A stretch of DNA of 64,000 nt, taken from NCBI GenBank assembly GCA_001939145.1, contig LSRX01000485.1:157753-221752 (forward strand), in the 5' to 3' direction. The position numbers and the translations under genes are program-made. The notes under the pieces are model-generated. The model saw nothing but the letters and a program-made list of their open reading frames with translations, made no database searches and had not been told where the DNA came from. Below, one piece after another: positions 56,600 through 64,000 of this stretch; position 1 is the first letter of the stretch, and each line of letters starts with the position of its first letter. The stretch comes from Symbiodinium microadriaticum (lineage: Eukaryota > Sar > Dinophyceae > Suessiales > Symbiodiniaceae).

Positions 56600-59500
56600 A
56601 TTCTGGATGGGAGGCTTGACGAGCTCATGTGAGCTGCATGACCTGGACTCGAAGCAAACTTTTCCCAGGACCTCGTCTTCCCAAAACAATCGTTTCCCTG
56701 TTCCAGGTTTAGCCGAGCATCAGCCACCCGCTTGTGTTTGTGGATCTTTGCCGATGCCGGCCTTCCATCACTACTCAGTCCGCCAATGATGGGAACTGTT
56801 CGGTCGGGCCTGCGACGCTGATGGCTCGGATACGCTGCGTTGGAAGCACGTGCTGCGACCGCTGCCGGCGCATGTGCTGCGACCGCCGCGTGCGATGCTG
56901 GCGCGCGCGCCGCATGCGGAACTGGCGCCTGTCAGGGCTGCTCGGCCCGTGTAGCAGTGTAGCATAGCCAGGATTCTCGAGTCTTAGTCACAAGGCTCGC
57001 CTTCGCTTTCCCTTTTGCCTCCTGCTCAGCGCTTTTCGCCGGCGGGGGGACCCGATAAGGAAGGTTAGCCTGGCAGACTGCGAAATCCGCAAGCACTGCA
57101 TAGCACATTCTGCTTGTGCCTTTTCACGTTCTTGCAGAGGATGCCGAAGACGGAGGCCTGCACAATGCACTGCACAGCATTGTACAGCTCGAACGGAGAG
57201 CCCTGCTCAAAGTCTCGCAGCCTCCCGGCACTGGAGGCTGGCGAGAGCTCGGCCTTGCTCGTTGCTTGGACTGTCTGACCTTCTCAAATCCCGGGCGACT
57301 CAGTGGACGACCGTTCGCTTGAGTCGTTAAAGAAGGAGCCCTGCACCAAGAGACACAGTTATGGCTTGAATCCCCATGTGCTCATCTCCCCTGCTCGCTG
57401 CGATGGCTGGGCTTTAGTCCTGGTGCATGTGGTTCCCCTGCTGCTCGACCAGAGTTTCATTTTTGTGTTTAGTCATGATGCTGCATCAGCACGGTGACCG
57501 ACAACCGAACAGGACGCAGCAGATTTCTGCCTCTGCAGATGCGTCTGACATGCTCCATCCTTGGCCATACGAGCGGAAAACCTGACAAATGACCGAGACC
57601 TTGCGATTAGTGCTTCGCTGGCAGGGGCAGCGGCTTGGAACAGGACCAGATGAGCTTGAGCGAGCTGCACCTGCAAACTTGAGGCGCGCATGTGAAAATG
57701 TCTTGCTTGCACGAAGCCCAGAGAGCAAAGAGCCATTCTCCAAAAGAGAATATGTATACTTTACATCCACCAAAAAAGCACTGCCGATGTCATCACCAAG
57801 TCGGACCCAGCTAGGGGCCCAGACTCCGCGTCGAGGAGGGCCTGGCTGAAGTCAAGGTCGGAGCTCAGAAATCAAAAGAGACCCGTGCGTGAGCGGTTCG
57901 CGAACATCCCACAACACACTTCACAGCCGTTCTTCGCCAAAGAGGGTCGAAACAGCCAAAGCTTCGTGCGTGTCTTGCACTGTCTTGCCTAGCGGAGGAT
58001 GGCCGAGCCCGCGACGAGCTTTGTGCACCTGCTCAAGGAGCTCTCGCGGCTGACGCAGCTCTTAGAGTTTAGGGAAATGTTCTCATGAGCAGGGTTTTCA
58101 CCAAGACTCCGCTCTACTCGCGTCAATGCTCAATTGATTCTTCCTCATCCCACAGCCCGCTTGCTCTCGGACTATGCTTGCATCGCACACTATGCAGGTT
58201 GGCTTCACCTCGAAGCCTTGTGCGCGGTGGGAGGATTGGAGGCTCTCATCTCTTCTGTGGGTAAACATAAGTTCTCACATATTTTGCTTTTCCATGATCC
58301 GTGTTTTTGAAGGAGTTGCCGGCTCCACCCGAGCACGAGTGATGCGGTCCCAGCAACCTCGATCTGAACAGACTACAACGATGCCAAGAGAGCAGCAAGC
58401 GGTGACATGTCACTTGCCTCGGGCACTGCTGCTGCGAGGCTTTGGCGCGTATGCCGCGCATCCCTCGGGCCAACTTGATCCACATTCCAAGGCTCAGGTG
58501 GGCTCAAGGGGACGAACCTGTGAGCTAGCTGTTTGTTCCTGCAGCCTTGACACCAGGACTTGGGGCACTGAAGCACTTGAATGCTAGACCGTTTCTAAGC
58601 TCCCTGCCTTGCAACACTTGCTCTTGCCGCGATGCGCCGTCTGGGCTTCCCTACACTTCTGCGCTGAGAAGACGAACTAGAAGAGACCTAGCAGCTGGTC
58701 GCAAGAGCTGGGAACGCCTTTGGGTAGTCCCGTGGTCGCCCCACCCAAGAACGGGCGATCCATTCCTTGCAGTTGAGACGCAACCGATCTGGGTACCAAT
58801 AGCTTGTCACGGATCCAATCCTTCACAACACATCTTCAGGCAAAGTCAAAGTGGCAGGATTGGATGGGACATTCACGAACATCCCGCCATGATTCTCCTG
58901 TCTACTCATGAATGCAGGGCTACGCTCTGCTGAAGTCTCCTTCGTCAGCGGTTCGGCGCTCGAATGTGAGCTCGCCTGGACCACGTCACTTGGTATTTTA
59001 TGCTGTGGTCTGACAGAGCTTATAGATCTCTTGTTTGGCGAGCCTTGTAGGACAGGATTTCAATCAGCTCCTTGGCATCAACAAGGGGCATACTCACGTA
59101 TTACAGTCTTCTGTCGGGCCTTGTCCGGCACCGGTGGAAGTGGTGGGACCGCGGCGGGGACCTGTGGCGACAGAGCATAAGACTGCTCTGTCTTTGGCTG
59201 AAGACGTGGCCGTTTGTGATCCTGAGCTCGCCACGCGCAGCTGGAGTTGCCCAATGCCGTCCAGTTCGAAGTAGGAAGCGTCCAACAAGCAAAGGAGGAA
59301 CCTTAGTCGGGCCAGGGGCTGCTCAAAGCAAAAATTTCGCGCATGCACCGGAACAAGAATGAAGCAATCTAAACATAGACACAAATCCACGATGGCTGCT
59401 TAGCTGTCGCATGAGCTACAGAGAATCCATGTGTCTCAATCGATGTGTTTCATTTGCCCCTGGATCTTCGCCGCAGCTCTAAAGATGCTCCTTCCATGCC

Positions 59501-60480
59501 TGTCGGGGGTGCGGCTGTCGATAGCAACGTTTGTCATGGGAGGCACGTTGACACATTGACATGCCGAAGGCATTTTGCAGTCAAGTCCGAGCCCCAGAAG
59601 TCTCTGACTATAAGGCCCAGTTCGCACAAGTTACAGATGCTCCCGAGTACCTGCACCTGTCCTGCTGTCCTGACAATATTGAAAGCTCCACAGAGCTAGC
59701 ACCTCATGGAGCATGACGTTGCATGCTGACCTGTGCTGCGAGTCCATTGTTCGAACCTTTTTTCGGCGATTCGATATTCCTGTGATGTGAGTTACGCACT
59801 ACATCCTGACTAGACCATACCCCTCGGACCCGCACTCCCTCAGAGGGTCCCCGTCGGCGAGCGCGGCCTGACGACTCCTTGTGCGGGCGAACTCCATGTA
59901 AGGAGCCGAGGAGCCGCCACACCCGCCGCATCGAACTGAGGACAGGGCCGAGCCAAGCGCTGCCACCAGCTGTCGAACATGACCTGGCATTCTCTTCTCT
60001 GGAGCACTTGAGATGCCTGGCAAAAGAAGATCGGACTCGAAACGCCGTCAGCCCAAAGGCAAGAGAACATCAGCTCGCAAGATCAGAAAATGCAGAATCC
60101 CATTAACAACCGTTCTGGGTCCAAGGCACATCCCAGAAGGCTTCGAAACCAGCAGCAGTGGCTCTTCTTTTTCACGAGGCGTAGATGTGTTTCGGAGCCA
60201 AGCGCTCGGGTCTGGTGGCTTTCGTCGTGCGTTTTACCGCACGCGAACCTGTCACAGGTAACGTCACCTATTCGTCAGAAGTCGTGCCGATCCTTCGGGG
60301 AGATGTCTCGCAGTTGCGAGTACGTCAATACAAAAAGTAATTGGCTCCCCTGGTGAGGACAGGCACACTCGGACGGACTGATGTTCAGTCAGGGGCATAC
60401 ACGCGTACTCTATACGGCATGTATTGGCGGGCGCAAACACCTTGCCGGGAGAAGAGGTCGTTTTCAGCCTGGTTCTTGTA
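56600..60480. other. No gene recognised
   Basis: Short mixed-strand frames only. Some minus-strand pieces (57716-57540, 59930-59750, 60480-60270) have weak coding texture. Confidence 0.35.
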
Positions 60481-60528
60481 CCCAATTTCCCCGAAGAGCA
60501 TTGTTATCGCGTTCGTCCTAGACTTGGG

Positions 60529-60790
60529 TCAGGATTCCTTCCTTTCGTCCTCCACACTGGCCCAGTGTCTTTTCTTGGGCTCTGGGGGCGCGCTTGCATC
60601 CGCGGGATGCAATCCTACTTGTGGACCAAAAGAAAAAGAACCTTCGTTGGCATATACGAGAGAAAGACTTTTTGCGATTGAATAACGCAAAAGGCAGGGC
60701 TGCAAACTCATCACGACAGTCAGGTTTCGCAGATCCACCGTCACCGCGTAGTCGATGCCCAAAAGTATGCTTTCCCCAATAGTTTGTGGC
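60529..60790 (-). CDS. Exon-like coding pieces, unidentified
   Basis: Minus-strand WPQTIGESILLGIDYAVTVD and VDLRNLTVVMSL (about 60790-60690), then YANEGSFSFGPQVGLHPADA (about 60655-60530), look like parts of exons. Family not recognised. Confidence 0.3.
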
Positions 60791-61659
60791 CATCTAAAGC
60801 GTGTGAGCCTGCAGCTCGTTGGCAATGGCTGGGCTTTCTCTTCTCCCTTACCGTCGCCTCTCTTGGAATCATGGGGGCGTTCCCTCCTTTGAAGGATCCT
60901 CACTTGTCCTTGCGACTGTGTGTCATGTCGCCTTTTGTTCCTTGTTTTAAATTTATCTGCCTTAATTGTATCAGCGGAAGATCAAACAGTGAAATACCTG
61001 CATGTGGAAGCGGGGTTGACTGGGAAATGCCTCATCCCGAATGAAAGTCACCTGAGTGGAAGCTTCGTGTATAGATTTAAGCAAGCCATGTGTGGACACA
61101 AACCAAGGTTCCCGGGTACGGCAACTCTCCCTGAGTCTGACCGAGGCGCCTGAGAAAGGCTCTCTGAACCTTTGAACTTTACTCTCCTGCTCGCTATTTT
61201 GCGTTCTCATTATCCTTCCGTGACCTCTCTCCTCGAGCAACCTGCCGGGCTGGAAGCAGCTTTGTCAGCAGGTGGCTTCACAAGAGCCTGCAACCCAGAT
61301 GCAGCCGGAGTCAATTCAGATCAATCTCAAACGAAACACACTGAACCATACTATGTCGGCAAAGGAAATCTGCAAGAGGCTTCAAGCTTTCGCGCAACCG
61401 ACTCCAGCAGAATTAGCTAATTAATTATGCCAACACGTGGCGAAAGAAAAATAATAAAAGCTTGGGCGACATCGCTTCACCAGCTCTCCATTGGTTCTTC
61501 AAAAACCTGGACAGGCACTAACAGGAGCCACCCCTTGCACAGTCCGAGTGCGAGTGACCGGCCGGAACTACAAGCCGGCCAAGCATCGGGACATGGTGCG
61601 ATTGGTACGGATTCAAGTTCGCTTTCCACACATCACGTTGACCGTTAACCGAGTACTAT

Positions 61660-62272
61660 CTTCCCAGTGCGCACCAACTCTGCGCTTTCAGAGACGCTCA
61701 TAAATACCCTGCAACGCTCTGCATTGCTTGTAGCACGACGCAGTACGAAGCATGGGTCATCAATAGAACTGACCGGCAGGTGTGCACGGATTGTCGAAAA
61801 CGGCGCTGGGCCCTCTGCTGCAGTCTGGATAGGAAGCATTTCAGGCATCCTCCGATCACACCGTCCAGCATGGCAAATTAATTCAAACTTTGACAAAAAG
61901 TCTGCATTAACACCAAAGAGCCGGACAAAATCCTGTGACGTTTCTGGCGAGTCAGCCGGGTTTTCATCCCTGGCCGGCAGCATGGCAACGGGCATCATCG
62001 ACCGGCGTACTGGAAGTAAGTCTTGGTCATATCTGACGGCAGCCTGTGGATGTGGGCAGAAGCCTCTACACTGAAGTCTTCGGGGCAAGCCCTGGCCGAG
62101 ACGCTAAACTGCAGCCTTGGAGCAAATCCCTGAAGTCACCGTTGGTTTCAGACGATCGGTGCGGCAGGAACAACTGTGGTCGCACATTGGCATTCGGCTC
62201 GAAAATGAAGTCCTTTCTCTTTGGCTCGTCAACAGCAGACCGAAATGGAACGGGGCTGTGCAGGTTCTGCAA
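61660..62272 (-). CDS. Exon-like coding pieces, unidentified
   Basis: Minus-strand KDFIFEPNANVRPQLFLPHR (62250-62110) and, in another phase, SPETSQDFVRLFGVNADFLS, SKFELICHAGRCDRRMPEML and PVSSIDDPCFVLRRATSNAE (61980-61700). They could be consecutive exons of one gene. Family not recognised; an opposed plus frame (61667-62074) overlaps. Confidence 0.3.
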
Positions 62273-62424
62273 GCCACCCAGACATGACGGTCAAATGTTG
62301 GGCCAAATGCAGCCCTGGCACCAGGTCGCTGTACTGGCGCATGAAGTTCTTCCAGCCCTGGCAGCTCAAGCACGCGAAACAGCAGGAAGGAAGGTTCGGC
62401 ATGTGTTGCACAAAAACAACCAGC

Positions 62425-62700
62425 AAAGACACAGCAGTAGCAGCAGCAACAACGACGACGACAACGACAACGACAACCAACAGCCAACGGCCAACAGCCC
62501 ACAGCCAACCGCCAACCGCCGACAGCCAAAAGCCAAAAGGCAAAGCCAACAGCCAACAATAAGCAACCACGACCCTGAACGACGACGACGACGTCGACGA
62601 CGGCAACAACAACAACAACAACAACAACAACAGCCAACAACAACCAACAACAACCATAAACAACGAAAAAAAACAACCGACACACAACCAACTACAAGGT
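62425..62700. repeat. CAGCCAA minisatellite and (CAA/ACG)n repeats
   Basis: ACGACG/ACAACG repeats, then repeated (A/C)GCCAA-type units (about 62478-62562), then ACGACG and CAA runs. All overlapping frames are artefacts. Confidence 0.85.
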
Positions 62701-62994
62701 AGTGGGCGCGTCTGCCGCCATGAAGGGTGTGACGTTCGTTGGTGCAGGATTGTTGCACACAAATATAGTGGTTTTGTCGTTTTTGTTGCTTGATATACGT
62801 GGTCGCGGTTTCAAGTTTTTTGTCCACGGGCTCTTTGTCGTGCGATAGTTGCATAGGGAACCTATAAATCGAGCAAGCTTAGTTTTGATGTTCGGTGAAT
62901 GAAGGGGTGCCGGGTAGCATCGAGTTCACCAACAAGTGCAGCCAAACAGAGGGAAGCATCAAACAGAATCTAGAGGCTTCCTCCAAATCAACAA

Positions 62995-63180
62995 CACCAT
63001 CCTCGCCAGTATTATCATCATCTTCATCATCATCCTCAGATTCAGGATAGCATCATCAGTGTCATGAACCAGTCATGAAGAGTATCATCATCATCCACAC
63101 CGTATCTTCTTTTGGCTTCATCGCCATCATCGCCACAGGTAATCATGCCTCAACATCGTCATCATCACCATCATCCCTAT
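62995..63180. repeat. ATC-rich low-complexity tract
   Basis: Repeated ATCATC and CATCATC runs, no gene. Confidence 0.7.
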
Positions 63181-63785
63181 TGCACCGTCATCCTCGGAAA
63201 GGACTGGCACAGGAAGCACACGACAAAAAAAGATGCGGCCGCCGCAAGGAGGCTCCAAATCTCAACAATTGAAGTCTGTCCATGCCTCCAGGCATGGACG
63301 TCATCATCCACTCCCTTCCCACCCACCATCATGCCGCTCCCAATCCTGCACTGAAGCAAAAACAGAACTTCACGGATAATGCACTCATCACCCCACCCGC
63401 ATCGCCTGCCTCCCCCACCCCAACACTGAAGCAAAAGATAAACACTGCATACATAATCCGCATTGTCTTCGCCATCTTCGCCCCCATCCCCCGCTCCCCC
63501 ACTCCTGCATTACATTAAACGCTGGAAAACACTCGAGGTTTTTGTAGTCACGCAGAAACACCAAACACCTTCAAGACAAAGACGTACTCAAATTCTAAGC
63601 AAAAAGGAAACGAACAGGCATGAAATACCGGCACTGCCGCTGCGAGAAGTTTTGCAATTCACACCGGAAACAACGTAAACATCCGATACGAACGCCCCCT
63701 TGCAAAGAATCGTCTAAACTTCGCTGTGCCACAACTCGACTTTCGTTGCACCGCAAGCCTGAAATCGACACACCCTTCGCGGCCT

Positions 63786-63851
63786 ACTACTACTACTACT
63801 ACGACGACGACTACTACTACTACGACTAGTACTACTACTACCACTACTACA

Positions 63852-63883
<32 letters not shown>

Positions 63884-63912
63884 GACGACGACGACGACAA
63901 CGACTACTACTA

Positions 63913-64000
<88 letters not shown>
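63786..64000. repeat. (TAC/CTA)n trinucleotide microsatellite
   Basis: Nearly uninterrupted TAC/ACG trinucleotides running off the window end; probably an assembly-limiting repeat. Confidence 0.95.

Noticed and set aside
62229..62854. Long Val/Cys/Leu-rich frames on the minus strand looking like membrane proteins
   Set aside because: Produced by ACG/CAA and CAGCCAA repeats; overlapping frames all look alike.
1..64000. CRISPR arrays, tRNA or rRNA genes
   Set aside because: No regularly spaced direct repeats with unique spacers and no cloverleaf or rRNA-like sequence were noticed; this fits a eukaryotic nuclear contig.

Overview
The window looks like nuclear DNA of a dinoflagellate, most likely a Symbiodiniaceae-type alga. 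Three things point there. Two host genes are cut into very short exons, with mostly GC (sometimes GT or GA) 5' splice sites and a G after every 3' AG. The reverse transcriptase, ORF1 and tyrosine-recombinase fragments resemble elements I associate with these genomes. The rest is microsatellite-rich and gene-poor. No bacterial features (operons, Shine-Dalgarno sites, tRNA clusters) are visible.

Layout. 0-4.4 kb: minus-strand LINE-like reverse transcriptase with one frameshift, cut off 5' of the RT domain, followed by a frameshifted coding-like stretch. 4.5-13.9 kb: a plus-strand composite element containing a Tpt1/KptA-like RNA 2'-phosphotransferase domain, proline/alanine-rich linkers, a 752-base assembly gap, four C2H2-like zinc fingers, a LINE-ORF1-like region and a ubiquitin-specific protease (USP) domain with Cys and His boxes. 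A family of about ten small hairpins (CGGCCCC...GGGGAGCCG) is scattered only through this block. 14-19.2 kb: minus-strand material with two open frames and long CT/GAGACA/CA microsatellites. This block shares with 0-4.3 kb an extreme strand-biased excess of TCCCCC (GGGGGA on minus), so the plus-strand element may sit inside an older minus-strand element. 19.2-24 kb: no recognisable gene, only scattered coding-like pieces.

25.1-27.5 kb (minus): a 5'-3' exoribonuclease of the XRN family in at least eleven exons. 28.6-34.4 kb (minus): a protein kinase in more than twelve exons, followed on the same strand by three EF-hand-like exons, suggesting a calcium-dependent kinase. 34.4-43.3 kb: isolated coding-like exons with no family recognised. 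43.3-46.1 kb (minus): decayed tyrosine-recombinase-type transposon bounded by direct repeats. 46-49.7 kb: coding-like pieces, a 32-bp minisatellite and a MITE-like inverted repeat. 49.7-53.6 kb: AT-rich gene-free island. 53.6-64 kb: scattered coding-like pieces and simple repeats, ending in a TAC/CTA microsatellite.

XRN and the kinase are ordinary host genes in RNA turnover and signalling. The most unusual content is the 5.6-13.9 kb element, which puts an RNA-repair-type enzyme, nucleic-acid-binding fingers and a deubiquitinase on one transposon-like unit, with its own hairpin family. No search or alignment could be run; splice sites and frames were read by eye.
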